NCBI GenBank assembly: GCA_963920765.1
Contig: OY987242.1
Span: 40,165,264-40,229,263, forward strand
Source: Ulota crispa
Lineage: Eukaryota > Streptophyta > Bryopsida > Orthotrichales > Orthotrichaceae
Length of the DNA stretch: 64,000 bases
Direction: 5' to 3'
In this document: positions 24,169 to 37,128 of the stretch, in pieces
Layout: each line of letters begins with the position of its first letter
Numbering within the stretch: position 1 is the first letter of the stretch
Made by a program: the position numbers and the translations under genes
Notes under the pieces: model-generated
Told to the model about the DNA's origin: nothing
Databases searched by the model: none
What the model saw: only the letters and a program-made list of their open reading frames with translations

Positions 24169-24854
24169 TTAACCCCTAAAATGCCCAAGCAACCAGATTT
24201 GAGTGTGTACAAAACTTTGAAGATGAACTTTGAAGATGAATAAAATCTTATAAAATCACTACTTTTAGTATTTTTTTCAAAACATTTTTGCTTTGAAGTC
24301 AATTTTTAACATGAGAAATCTAATTTTGAAAATGAATGTTACTGATTTTTCTACTCAAAATTTTGTACAAAGGTGTCCAGTGCAATCTTTAATTGTCTGG
24401 TGTTGACAATTCTTGAAATTGAGCCTCAGCCCTCAAGTACACCAAAGCTTGGAGAAAAATCCACATTAGAAATTTTAAAACATATATATGGGAGTATGTT
24501 TTGAAGTTTGTAAATGGATTAAAGTTAAACATGTAATGAACTTAAACCTCATGTTCTTTTGGTGACCAGCTTTTTAGATTTGACATGTAAAATGAGGATT
24601 GGAAGATTGCAAGTCACTTTTGCAGTTTTAAAACCTTCATGTTCAAACATTATAATCTTCAAACTATAGGTGATATTGTTGTGTTTTCTTTTTCCATGTT
24701 ATCTCTAACATGTTTAGTTTAAATTTGTACAACTACCATTGAAAAAAACTTGATGAATTTTATGAAAAGGTTGGTTGATTGTTTAGTTTCATGGAAATTC
24801 CAAGAAGCTCAGAAAGACCTTGAGCATTCAGGGGCCTTGAGCATTCAGGGGTTC
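24169..24854. mobile_element. TTAA-flanked element, about 686 bp
   Basis: The left end is TTAA-CCCCTAAAATGCCCAAG. The right end CTTGAGCATTCAGGGG-TTCA is duplicated as a 17-bp tandem pair (CCTTGAGCATTCAGGGG twice, near 24819-24851). The right TTAA is mutated to TTCA, so the boundary is less certain. Confidence 0.55.
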
Positions 24855-25245
24855 AGTAATTCCTACATATTCATGAAAAGAGACATCTGAAAGTATATGA
24901 TGCAAGTATAAAAAGGACATATACGTCAGTTTTCCAATTATCACTCAAAATCTCACTCCTATGGTTGGGTGGTGAATCGCAGTCTCTTATTACATTCGTA
25001 GTCTTGGTAGACTTCCATGGTTGCACCAAAACCACTAGACTGACATGAACCAATAGTGAAAATAGACATCACTTTTACCCTAGCGTTCAACTTCAAAACT
25101 GTTTAGGAGAACAAAAGTGGATGATATCCCTCTGATTTTAATCATCTGCACCATCTCACGTAGCAAAAAAGTTCGCTTGAACATTCTTAATCGTCAAAGG
25201 GCAGTCAAATGAGGTCGACTCTGTCTCTGAATCTCTAGTCACGCT

Positions 25246-26440
25246 ACCATTAGAAAAAATATGAACTCTCCACAAGGCCCTTAAGAGTTGACACTCTTAA
25301 CATTTATTGGGCTTAGGTCAGGTACATTAAAAGCGTCTGTGAAGTGCCTCTACCTTGTATGACTTTCCTATTGTACGTAGGTGATTGCAAGAAACACTTG
25401 TACTATTTCTTATTCCTTTCACCTCCTGCAGGTGCTTTTTGGCTTGTAACTTTTGCGCAACAAGTTCTTTTGAGTTAAAATTTTAGAGGAAGGTACATGT
25501 CATAATTAAAAACCTTCCGTAATTTTTGCAGTTTTTTTAAAATTATTTTTCTATTTTTAAACAGCCCCCAAATAGGTTTCTACCTTGGCCATTTTGGGGG
25601 TTTTTAGTACTATTTTGGGTCCAAAAAAGCTTATCTAGGGCTATAAATCAAGGATATTGTTTATGGAGCATGCCTAAATGCATTCATAGAAGGGTTTTGC
25701 AAAATTATAAATTCCATGGTATCTACATTGTCTCAAAGCGGGCATCCTATCTCCCTTCATTGGCAAAATAGAAAGAAATTCCTCAGCAAAGAAATTGTAC
25801 CATGTGAATGTGTTTAATGAGTTCTCAAATGGCCAATTTTTATTTTATTTTTTTGAATTATTTTACTATTTTCTAAATAGCAAGAAAGAAATTGGCTTTT
25901 TGTTGGTGATTTTGTTTTGCGCATAACTTTTAGAATAAAAAATTTCTAGGTCTGAATTTTCACGAGTATGCTATTTTAAGTGCTTTACAAAGTTTCCATA
26001 TTTTATTTTATTTTTAAAAAAAATATTTCAAAAGCTTGGTAGTACTACTAGTACTACAAGTACTAAGGGTGTTTGAGACAAAACTGTGAAGTGTTTCTTG
26101 CAACTACTCACGTCACAAAAACTATGAATAGAAAATGGCAATCTACTACTATGTCACAGTTTCTTAATTATTCTCCTACTATTGTACACAATCATAACTA
26201 ATGTTACCCTCACAAGTACTAAGTTAAAAACTTTAATATAGAGAAAAAGGACCTTGATAATATGTACATGTAATTGTGACACCTAATGAAAATTGGACAT
26301 GCCAATGTGAATCATGATTGTAGTCAAAAACATAATAAGGTATAAGGAATTTTTATTACTCCAAAGTACAAATTAAAACAATTAAGAAGACCCCTTGAGA
26401 GGGGTTCTTAGGGGCCTTGTGGAGAGCTCATATTTTTTCT
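25246..26440. mobile_element. Nested inverted-repeat element, about 1.2 kb
   Basis: An outer repeat pair lies at about 25251-25287 (AAAAAATATGAACTCTCCAC, AAGGCCCTTAAGAG) and inverted at about 26403-26438. An inner pair TTGCAAGAAACACTT lies at about 25385 and inverted at about 26090. The pattern fits either one element with two inverted-repeat layers or one element inserted in another. Target duplications are not clear, the class is unknown and no ORF is seen. Confidence 0.5.
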
Positions 26441-26765
26441 CTTGAAGATTCTTCTCCATCTGCAAAATCTCAGTAGTCGTCTTGTTACTAAATCTCAAAC
26501 AACAAACTTCAGATAGCGAGCATGCTCATGTGAAGAATCAAACAAAGTCCATCAAGAGGTGATTTCCGAAGCTACAACAGCACACCTATAAGAATCTAAA
26601 AGTAAAAAGCAAAATGCTTTTATTCATTCTACAATGAGCTTTTATTCTAGAATTGAGATCATTCTAAATATTACAGGTGAGATACTCATGGATATCAGGG
26701 CTGGCCAGCAGAAGAAGGCAAACATCAGATTGTGTTTAGAAATCCTAGAAGAGAGCTATAAGTAC

Positions 26766-28874
26766 TTAGTCGAAGAATGTGTGGAAAACGCAGCCTAGGA
26801 CACCTCGCACACAGTCAAGCAGCATATGCCGTGATTGCTTACCACGATGGGGACTCGCGACATGGTCTTCTGGATCGCAAAGACAAGAATCTGCCCACAA
26901 AGAATCAGTCAAAGTCAAGCCGTTGTGCAAGTGAATTTTAGAGACGCTCACGTCAGACCCCGGAACGTAAGCTTCCAAGCCGTCGGCATTCTGGTGCACC
27001 GAGTCGAGGTATGCAAGAATCAAGGGCAGGTGATTCGGATCTTCTGCCTCCACGGGCTGGTCTGCTTGAACATCCTCCTCCTCATGCGGAGCAATGGGTA
27101 GTCCCATCAAGGCAGCACCATTCTTGTCTCGAATCTGCTGCAGAATCCTCTGCACTTCCACCTTCATGACCTCCGCCCGCGCCACTTTTGTCACGCTCTC
27201 TACAAACTCCGCTCTCTGAGACTCGAATGCATGACCCCTGGCAATGGACTTCGCATACCCGGAGCACATCTCTCGACTGGTCAGTGGTGCCACGGCGCCC
27301 TTACACTCGAGAGCGGGGAAATTGAAGTGGACGTGCAGCCAGTGGAAGGTTGGCTGGCCGGTGTAGTAATACACCGCGTCTGCGATGAATTGAGCCTCTG
27401 TTGAAGCAAGATGTCACACGTTAGGGACATTGATACCCGAGCTCTCGGTTGATACCCGGTATCAAGGTTATCTCCATGTCCTGGGGTTCGCAAGGAAGGA
27501 CAGGGTACAACGGTCATCAACTGATAACCTAACGGAAGTAGTGGGGGCCGCCTTTAGGACGGAGTGGGCTGCCATCTGGCAGCCACAGCCTAAACACTTA
27601 ACTCCTAAAGGATGTTGTTGTTTTGTATACGGAATCTTATGTTGTATACAGATGGGGCATTTGGGTAACACATGAATCCGTTTGGAGTTGTAATTTCCAA
27701 CCCATGTTATAAACATACTTCTAGTCAATTGGAATTTTTGAGAATTTTTTTGTATTTGTCATATAGTCATTTCTTCAAGTATTATTAAATGATTCTTGTA
27801 CAAATACAAACAACACTTTTGGTAGGCAACAACCTTTAAGGATTAAGCACTTTAGTTAGTGGGGCGTTAGGCTCTCAATAGTATAAGATGTAGAATCTTA
27901 CACTGTAGAATCATCTGCGATCAGAGTAGCTCAATGAAACTGGCGAGGAGTTCCTACTATTTCTACAGCCTCTTCGTAGATGTTGATCTTGCCAATCCAG
28001 AACTTCTCCTTCTTCCAGTGGTTGGGCGGATGTTCACCACAAAGGATCTGTAACGGTAATTGGGAAACCGGATTCCACCTTTTGATTTCGTATTGGTAAA
28101 CACAAACATAAACATCTTAGGGGAGGGCTCATCATCTAGCTAAGTAGCAGGTTTGGCTCATCGGAATCAGCTACCAAGTGCCCGCACTGCCGAAGTGTAG
28201 CAAACTGGTGCATATTCTCTCTCTCTGCCTGGCGCTGGATTTACGCCGGTTTCCATCGATTAATGTACCTACCCAGCTGATAAATGCACTACTTGTGCCC
28301 ATCTCAATGATTCGATGTGCTAATCTGCTTGTACAAAGCACCATTTCTAATGGTAACTTGCAGCAGCTCTTATGAGCATGTGACTGAGGTGGCGATCCTT
28401 TGTTGCATGTAAGTTTCAACGTCTTTCATCACCACACTGCCACAAATTCATTCAATTTTCATGTGCACTAGTTATTTACACAACTTTGAGAATTATAGTT
28501 TGAATATGCTCTCATTCGAAAAAAAAGTGAACACCAAAAAACGAATGGCTTCAAGTGCGCATGGTTAACAAAGTGGTTGGAGTTACAGGTGAGCTGAACA
28601 AGCGCTCAATCCTCTTTCATGAACAGTGTGAAGGGTGTGGAGACAACCCCTAAGAATGTGCTGTGTGCAATTGCAAAGGCCTAGCATTCAGAGAAAAACA
28701 CCGCATCTCCAAAACCACAGACCCGGCCGCAAAGCGAACCATTTCCCAAATAAGGGTTACCAAGCGAGAAGCTTAGCGAAGGAAGAAGAGGTCTTACGTT
28801 GAACGACGATTCGACGCAGCCACATTCCGCTCAAAAACCTCGCCAGGAAGACGTCGGACGGTAACATCCGGCAT
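26766..28874 (-). CDS. Unknown protein, 275 aa, three exons
   Basis: I do not recognise this protein. Reading the minus strand, exon 1 is 28874-28798, exon 2 is 28078-27958 and exon 3 is 27395-26766; all introns are GT-AG and the frame is kept (77+121+630 nt). It starts MPDVTVRRLPGEVFERNV. The most conserved-looking part is residues ~27-90, rich in Trp, Tyr and His, with motifs such as GEHPPNHWKKEKFWIG, NIYEEAVEIAQFIAD and YYYTGQPTFHWLHVHF. Residues ~120-160 are predicted helical and charged, and an acidic linker (EEEDVQADQPVEAEDP) follows. No signal peptide or membrane segment is seen. Codon use and GC content are clearly gene-like against the AT-rich surroundings. The C-terminal ~40 residues (after KIHLHNG) look less regular and might be an intron or an alternative end. 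The exon 2 acceptor has a weak pyrimidine tract and is inferred from frame. Confidence 0.65.
27598..27846. mobile_element. TTAA-flanked MITE inside intron 2 of the unknown gene, 249 bp
   Basis: The ends are TTAA-CTCCTAAAGGATGTTGTTG and CAACAACCTTTAAGGA-TTAA. It sits wholly within the 562-bp intron 2 (27396-27957) and makes up almost half of it, so it can be spliced out with the intron. Confidence 0.75.
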
Positions 28875-29570
28875 CTTGGAGCAGAACCCAACACTGAAAT
28901 TCAGTCAATGTATGAGTTATTTTACTTGTAAGTCTAGTGCCCCGAAATTACTGATATCTGAAAAACCCCGAAATCAGAGTTCACTTGTTCGCCATCGCCA
29001 TCGCCATCACCAGAGTCAAGTTTAACCTGAAGTTGCACAAAACTTGTTCAGTGAATTTGGTTCACGACTCGCTTCCCCGGAGCTACCCGAAAGTGAGAAT
29101 CGCATACAGATTTGTGCACGCAAGCTCGGCAACCCCAGGGATGGATTTTTTCTCTCATGCTAATTAAGGATCAGCTCCACAGCTTCTGATCTTCGAAGTA
29201 AGCTCAGAGCTCCCATCCACCAAGTCGATGCTGTACAAGTCTCTGCATTGGGCTTCGATCGGGATGCAGGCGCCTGGTGATGAAGGGAATGATGGGCTGT
29301 GCCTCGTCGACTCTGCGCCTAACTTAAATGCCTGCAAAGACCCCAAGACAGAAAGCTAGGAGTGCAGGACTGCAGACTGTGCAGAGAGAGTCCGAGGAAG
29401 TAGGATATTGTATAGCCACGTGAACTCAAGGCTTTGGCACCCTAGTGACCCTACTGATCCGCCGGGACAATACAGACACCAATGACCAATCCTGTGAGGT
29501 GTGACCAAGTCAGTGTCAGGTCACACAACTGACAAGACAACAGTCCGGGAAGTTCTATGCGGAAAATCGG
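28875..29570. other. Probable promoter/leader of the unknown gene, then intergenic DNA
   Basis: GC content stays raised for several hundred bases upstream of the ATG at 28874. ORFs here (for example 28985-29167 plus, 29164-29346 minus) are short and unsupported. Confidence 0.4.
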
Positions 29571-29932
29571 TAAGGGCATCTCCACCCCCATTTCCGCAAC
29601 CGTGAACGCGACCAGAGAATCACGCCCGGGCGTGGGCCATTTCATGTACCGCCTCCGCTTTTTTGGAAGTTTCTTCATTGTGTAGTTACGCTACTTTGTT
29701 GTTTTTTCTCTTCAGCATCAGGAAAGGAAACAAACATAAACGAGCCTTAGCCTATTTGAGTCTTTTAGTGAGTTGTAACATGAATGCAAGAGACCTGGAG
29801 AGGGGTGTGGACGAGAGCTTGTAGCGTTGCCAAGAAACTCAGGAAAGGCTTTGGCGTGAATGCGGTGGAGCTCACAAGTTCTCCCTTTGCGCAACAACGT
29901 CTGTCGTTGCGTTTGTGGTGGAGATGCTCTAA
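29571..29932. mobile_element. Tourist/PIF-like MITE with TAA target duplication, 362 bp
   Basis: TAA-GGGCATCTCCACCCCC at the left and, read inverted, TTA-GAGCATCTCCACCAC at the right. TAA at 29571-29573 and 29930-29932 form the 3-bp duplication. It has a GC-rich interior with no recognised ORF. Confidence 0.75.
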
Positions 29933-29963
29933 GAGGCATCAATTAGTAGGAGGCATCAATCAA

Positions 29964-30200
29964 TAAGAGCATCTCCTGCTACTCCCCAAATGAGCCCTTC
30001 ACATTCAACCAGTAATGGCTTCTCCGCTTCATGTAATAGCATTGTACTTGTTGATGTGCAAGAGCGGGGCCTTTTAGGTTGAGCCACATCCACGGCAAAT
30101 TTCAAGGAACTTCACACCTTGTTGAGCTATTTATTGCTCACATCCCCTCCAAATCTAGTTTCCATGTGCTTCTTTAAGCATGTGGGAGGAGAAGCTCTAA
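29964..30200. mobile_element. Tourist/PIF-like MITE with TAA target duplication, 237 bp
   Basis: TAA-GAGCATCTCCTGCTACTCC at the left and, read inverted, TTA-GAGCTTCTCCTCCCACA at the right. It lies 32 bp from the previous MITE, so the two are independent neighbouring insertions into a preferred region. Confidence 0.7.
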
Positions 30201-33090
30201 GGTAGGGTGTTGTAAATGCAACCTCGTTAATAACAATCCCATAAGTTGCTGAAGAATGGTTATGAGTGGTCATTGAATGGGCTCCTTCAAATCATAGAAG
30301 AAAAGGTGTATTCTATTGTAAGAGCCAATCATACATAACATTCAGTAGCCTAAAGAGAGGCTGCCTTTCCCTCTATTCAAGTATCATCCACAAACTTCAT
30401 CTTGACAAAAAATTTATTTTTTTATTTTTATTTTTTATATTTTTTTCAAATTTTCTGACACGTCTAGTCCTTCAACGTGTGTGCACTAAACTAAGCCTCT
30501 CTTTCATAAACTGTGACAAATTCAGCCAAGTGTCCCCATAGTTAAAGAAGGGTGTGGAATATTCCACACCATTCTCTTGTAGGGAGGGTAGCCTTTACTA
30601 GTGTACTAAATGTTATGTACTTCACAATTTTATTCATCTCTTCACAAGTTGCAAGAGGACAACACCATATTAGGTAAAGTGGGAAAAAAGGTATAATTTG
30701 GGACTTTTAGACTCGCCTTCAAAAGTTTGAGGTGATCACCACAAACCGAGCTTAGAGCACACGTGTCCTCACTTGAGAGGAGGGATTTGCGAGGGAAAAA
30801 ATCTTAGTGGCTCAGATGGAATCTAATACCTTCAAATCTAACTTTTTGGGTTTGGTGAGGAAACCAAAGTGGGACACCCTTTTTTCCCAGTTTACCTTAT
30901 ATGGTGTTGGACGCTTTATGGGACATCCAGAGTCACAAATAGGTGTCTACTACAAAAACTTTGAAAATTCATCACCAATTCACTCATGCTTCAAAAAATA
31001 TGAATATATTTTGCTACATTTAGCATCCATTTCTCTGGGACTGAAAATTAGACAAAAAAAATTCATGTATTGAAAAGCTCATGAAAGTCTAGACCTGCTC
31101 TTAAAGTGGCAATTTAGGAGCATCCTACTATACATTTTCTAGTTTTGTTGAATAGGTTCAGCAATTATTTTTTCACTCAATAGCTGCCTAAAACTCATTT
31201 TTTCTCTCAATTGAATAATAATATTTTTCTATTTACCATTTGGCAAGTTGCCAAATTTTTGAATTTCTTCTTGGCATATTTCCAAAATGTGATGTATATG
31301 TTTGGTTTTGTTTTGTTTTTTTTTTTTTTTGTTTTTTTTGTTTTTTTCTTATGTGACATTTTTAAAGGGGTTCATGCAGAATTTAGGGTTGCATAATTTA
31401 GTGTTCTTGAGAGGAGTTGAATTTGACCAAGCCTCTACTTCTTGGTGATAAGGACGTTGTTTTTGGAAAATGTGTGGATCCAAAACAGGGTTCATGCATT
31501 TTTCTAGAGGCTAGTTAGTACAACAAAACAATATGTGTATTTCAACCCAAATTATTGTTTTGAGAATCAATTAAGCTAAATAAACCTAAAGCATTGTTTG
31601 AACTAAGGTCAATTAAGAAAGTTAAGTAACTTAAGACATTAGAGTATAAAAAATCAATACTCATATTATTTTTTTCACAAATTTTTATCATCAATGATAA
31701 ACTAAACTCCTCATTTGACCCTTCCAAAAAATTCTAAGCATGGCATCTAAGTTCTTACTCCAACTTCACATGCAATCACACTTTTGTAAGTCAGACTCAA
31801 GAACATGAAGAAGAAGAAAATAAATTGTGGGCTTCTCTCACTTAAATGCTACTTTGTGTCATCTCAAGCTCTGGTTTAATTTTAGTTTAATTCGATTTTA
31901 TATGTTTTGTTAATGTGTTTTTTTGGCAAACTTCCCATCTTCGCGGCTTAAATCCAAAAAAATGATACCACAAACAATAAATATCCTAAGTAATTGTGAG
32001 AAGGTCAACTAAATTGCCGAGACTTTTGTATCCTCCTTGATTGGTTTCCCAATTTCTCATTTTGGGATCAATACCTCATCCAAACATTTTTTATGTCACT
32101 TGAAAATCTTCAAAAAGATTTGGCTAGGTTGTAACTACACCTCAACACTCCTCGTACATTGCACAAGACAAATGGCGTTTCAAAATAGAGTTTTGTAAAA
32201 GACAAGTGAGAGCCTTGACTCTTCTATGTAAGAATCAAACTCTCAACTTTTATACTAAATCATTTGGTATGTTTCAAATTGGCGGTTTTTTATCTTCACA
32301 AATTTTTATCTTGAAATTACAACTATCAAATGGTGCAAAAGTGTTTTTTAGTAAAACAATACACAAAATCTTGAGCCAAGTGATTGTCCCTGAATACTCC
32401 AAGAATAGAAGACCCTTATTTTAAAAACCAGCTACTTTGACTTGTAACGTCATATTCGTTAGTTTGGAAAAATTCGTACAAAGTGGGACTTTTAGCTTTT
32501 TTTTTCAAAGAACACCATATTCATTGAATTGGGAATCCATTGACTATTTCCCAATGAAATGAGATATGGAGTATATATCTTCCAAAAATATGCTCTTTTT
32601 GGACAAAATGTTCATTAACATTTGAAATTTTGGAGAGAAGTTCATTTACTAGATTTAAGGTGACCTCCTTAATTGAATTAGGGTGGCTGTTTTGGATTAA
32701 GGTGAGGTACAAAATGGTACCCATTGTTTTCCCAAATTAACAAATATGACATTTTGTGTGTCCTTGGCATCAACATTTGCGGAGTTTTTGAAGCTCTTCT
32801 TGGGATTTTTGCTCGGGGGGTGTAAAGAGCGTAGCGGTAGAAAACTACGTGCAAACAAATGATAGGGTTCCTAAAAAACAATTCACATAAAAATTATAAT
32901 TGAGTTATTTCTACTATAGGGTCCCAAAATTCTATAGTTTGTCTTCAAAGTACTATAGGGTATAAACAATTAGAGGAAATTAGGATATAATTATACCTAA
33001 GATACCCCCCTTTTTATTCATTTTTTGGACTAGAAGTATTGACTGTTCCTCCCTTGTGATTGGAATCAAAGAAGGGGTCAATAATGCTGA
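30201..33090. other. AT-rich intergenic DNA, about 2.9 kb
   Basis: No supportable gene is seen. Notable items are an 18-bp perfect palindrome GTGTGGAATATTCCACAC near 30549-30566 and long T tracts near 31317-31347. Open frames are short and AT-driven. Confidence 0.5.
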
Positions 33091-34050
33091 GTGAGTTGTT
33101 CCATTACTAGAATTAGTGGACATTGGCTAGCTTCATGGGCCTCACTTGAAATCGGGCAGTTCATTTCCGCGCCCATTTCCCCCCTGCCTTGTCACCTGCT
33201 GTTTACCGCGCAAAGAGCCCTCCTACCGTGCAAACTCCTTTCAAACTTTGCTCTTGCATCAACAAACGCAAGTGTTTCACATTCTTGGGTCGTGCAAATC
33301 GTCGACAACTCTTCTTTGCACTTTTGTTGCGCAAATCATTTTGGGAACTTGGCTTGCACAAATCAATTTGGAAGTTTATTCCTACAAACCGCTTATCCAG
33401 AGTTGAGGGTGGCCATCTTGGGTTAGGGTTTACGGTGCCGTTGCGGTTTTTTAGGGAGTTTTGGGGTTCTCCTACTTTGGGTGCTATGTTTGCTTGTAGT
33501 GTCTAGCGGGTCGCATTTTTGGCTTAGACATTGGAGAGGGGTTTACAAAGATGGCACTCAATTTGAAGACCAAATTCTTCACACTTGCTGACGACAACGC
33601 CTGTCCTGAGTTGCTCAGTCCATTTTTCTGTCAAGCTGGAGAGGCTTACGCAAAGTTGCGGGTGTGTCTAGAAGTTGGTCGTTGTGTGGATTGGGCATTC
33701 AAATTCTAGGACTTCGAAGACTAGTGTCGCGTCCGGTGCAATTTTGAGGCCATGAATTAGAGTGAGTTTATGTCATCTCCACGGTAGAGAAGGATGCAGA
33801 AAGGCCTTAAAAGCAAAGCTGCCCAAAGTTGAGTGGCAAAACAAGCAACAACGACGTTATTGCGCCCCTCGACTTGGATTGCGACGACGCGCCAGAGCTG
33901 CTAGAGTTTAGGGTTGCTGGTGCCCCAACATTTCAAGAGGCGAAAGCGCGCTTAGAGTCTACCTCGACAGGCGTTGCAGATGATCTCCTCCAGTCTCAAC
34001 TACTGCTGAAGGAGACACTCTAGAGCTACAAGAGCGCTGCTGCAAAGCTT

Positions 34051-34818
34051 GTGAGGGACTTGCAGTCCCTCGATTTTGCAGATCACATTTGCCAGCTGAA
34101 AACCTACAACCAGCATGGTGTGGCGGTGGTTAAAATTCTATGCAAGGAGTGCAACAAGGAGTGTGGGGGAACAAGTGGAGATCACACATGCTATGGGATT
34201 CAGAACTTGTTCACTAGTTTCAGGAAGTCCCATTTGCATTCAGCCCTGCATATTAAGCAATGGTGCAAAAGGAGAGACATCTCCTATAATGACCATTCCA
34301 AGAAAGAGGGCAATTCTAGCAAGCTTGTGATTTACAAACCTGTAGATCACAAAAGGATAGTAGATGAAGGCGTTAGCACTCTTTGGAGCGTGAACGATTC
34401 TATCTCCTTGGTTGATCCTCCGTTTATGGTGGTAGGGGATGTGGGTGCTCCTCAATTAAAGTCATTTTGGTTCAAGGTTTGGTGCAAAGTGGATGGGGAA
34501 TTGCTATTCTTGTGTCTACAGAAGGGCAACCTATGGGCCAACTTGGAGAATCACGTGCATGGCCTACTGCACAGCAAGTGTTGCAAAGATTTTGCTGAAC
34601 CGAGCAACTCCTCTAGGCGCTCTGCTGTGAACTCCAAGAAACGCAGGAGACCCACTACCAGGTCCTGGTCCACCACGGGAAACCACCGCAACCTGCAGTC
34701 CCGGTTTAGCACTACCGGCAGTGCAGATTTAGAGGCCTTTGCTGCCGCAGCTTCAGGTATGCAACTAGGCTTAATCCTTTCAATCCTTTGCTGGGATTTT
34801 AGAAGGGAAAACGTGTAG
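34051..34818 (+). pseudogene. Zinc-finger-like segment of the decayed element
   Basis: This segment carries CKECNKECGG followed about 27 residues later by HLHSALHIKQWC, and then, after about 100 residues, a second set CLQKGNLWANLENHVHG and HSKCC. The spacing of a Cys pair before an H-x(n)-H helix resembles BED/C2H2-like DNA-binding fingers of DNA transposases. A basic Ser/Arg stretch (KKRRRPTTRSW) near the end could be a nuclear localisation signal. GTATGC after GCAGCTTCAG near 34757 looks like a splice donor. Function is inferred from motif type only. Confidence 0.4.
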
Positions 34819-35549
34819 TATGGAGGGAAATGTTTTTGAGTCCATTCCTTGCTGAACGATCCCAAGCCTAGAACAATGTGGACAACGGAGCCTAGCACAA
34901 TTGCAGAGTTTGAATTTAATGGGGAAATTGTTGTTGTGAAGGGCTATTTTTGCCACATTTGCTGTAACCGGATATGCAATTCAGGCAACCCATTTCCCAA
35001 TTTCACCTGCAATAACTGCAAAGTAATTGAGCAATGCAGTGATTTTTGGCTTAGGGTGATAAGGGAAGGGGTTGCTCTTGTGCAATGTGGTTCTAGGGAC
35101 ACACAATGCTGGAAGAGGCTGGACTACTTGTCAACCACTGAGCTAGCCTCTCACTCACAAACCCTAGCCCAAAAATACTGTGAGGAAAAGAGTGGACACT
35201 GACTCATGAAGTCTAGGGTTGCACAATTGAAAGTAAGTCACCATGGTTTAAAATTGAGTGTTGTAGAAAGCTTCAATAGAAAGGATGTTCTCTCTTTTTG
35301 TAACAACATCTTGGCAGCTCACAGAACAAACGCATTTGGGGAGAAGCCAGGTTTGTGGGACTTCTTTAGGAATGTTGCCACAAATCTGAATTGTGTCAGG
35401 CAAGATCACCAATTCTCTAAGAACACAACATCTTTTGTACAAGCCATGAGGATCTATGGAGGAAGGCGAATGTGTGATTTAATTTCATTGAATTTTGGTG
35501 GGCCATCTTATGATTGTACTAAATGGGAAAACAAGAAAGGTGTGTAGTT

Positions 35550-36340
35550 CATTGCCAATGAGCACTTTGCTTTATTTGCTGGTGTAGCTCACATATACAG
35601 GGAGGCAAAAGCGGCTCAAGGAGTGGAAGGGCCGGTCCCAGCCATTTTGGTTGAGGACAAGACTAAGGTAAAGTCACGTATTTCATGGAATGCTAGGTCT
35701 GATGGATTGGTGGCTTTTTGTGGTGTCAAAGAGGGTCACACTTGCATCTCCAGTTTCAGGCCTCATGTTGGGAATGGTGAGATAGGGTATTCTTCTATTG
35801 TGGATGCATTTTGGCTGAATGACAAGGGCAGCTTTGCAAGGGTAATTATGGTGAATCCTTTACATGATAAGCTTCCAGGACTTGTCCTTTGTGTATCTTG
35901 CACTTGTAATCGTTTCAATTCTACTTGGGTTTGTGACCAGTGGGTCACTATTGACATTTATTGTGGCAAGGAAGTTGTGGGTTGGATGTTGGGCCTATTG
36001 TAGGGCATTCTTCTGATAGAGATTCCAGGAGAAGACAACTAATGGTGGAGGATTGTTGCAACAAAGTAGGTATGCGGTATGAAATTCCATGGGAAGGTTG
36101 GTCATTATCTTGTAAATGGCTTGGGGAGAATAAAATTGAGGGTTTGCATGATCAAGATTTCATACATAATGGGAAAAAACTAATCAACCCACTTGATAGT
36201 GCTATTAAAAATCTTCAATTAGGGGCTGATGTTTGTCACCTAGACCACCTTGGCCTTATTTATCAGAAATTCAATATTGACCAGCATGGCCTTAGAAAGG
36301 AGGATGTGGAGCAAACTGATAGGCAAAATTGAGCTAGTGC
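35550..36340 (+). pseudogene. Patterned core of the decayed element (possible nuclease/transposase domain)
   Basis: Conserved-looking blocks lie within a few hundred bases: SRISWNARSDGLVAFCG, GHSSDRDSRRRQL and LHDQDFIHNGKKLINPL. Repeated Asp residues in hydrophobic or Arg-rich contexts are compatible with the acidic metal-binding residues of RNase H-fold transposases, but I cannot assign a catalytic triad. My impression is that similar blocks occur in uncharacterised repeat-borne proteins of other eukaryotes; this is recollection and not checked. Confidence 0.4.
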
Positions 36341-37128
36341 ACAATGGATTTGTGCACAAAATGCAAGGAATTGCTTACAAGACCTCAAGAGTGGTAGGGA
36401 TGCACATCAAGAGAAAACCCTAGGGACAGAGTTGTACCTCTCTATATGTGCTGATTACATTGATATGTTCTTGTCCATTTCATTGACTTTGAGGGAGAGG
36501 GTGGTTCTTGCTAGTAAAATATCATTCTTTTTAGGATTTGGAAGTTGTGGTTCCATCATGGTGACCAAGGTGTAGGAGGTAACACCAAGAACCTTACCTT
36601 CCAAGAATGCTTTGTGAGCAACCAATGCTACCTAGATGTTTAGCTCTCTTGCCATTTTGTAGTTTTGCTCATTAGGTACTTTTGTGATGCATTTCCTCAT
36701 TTGCCCATTCCACTACACCTAACTGGATTCGATTCATGCAAATTTTTTTTAGCAAGGTTGGAGGGATGCAAGGAATGGAGAGAACTTAGGATTTTCAAGA
36801 GCTTGTAGGTTGTGCTAACACGATTAACCAACTTGCTCCAATTGAATATGGACCAAATGGCTTGGAATTTGGTAGAGCTCACAACAAGCAGTGTAATATT
36901 TAGGTTGAACTTCATCCATTGGAAGAGGGAAATGCACTTGCAGATTTGGGAGATTACAGCGCCTTAGCAACCACTGATGACTTCGTTCTGGCGTTGAAAG
37001 AGGGCCTCAAGGCAGCTCAAGCTTTGCTGCATGTTTTGAACATGGCGCCATCAACTTACGCAAGGCAGAAAGTGTGGTTCTTACAGCCCTGGACAGTAGA
37101 AAGAGCAGACCCAAAGCATTAGGCATAC

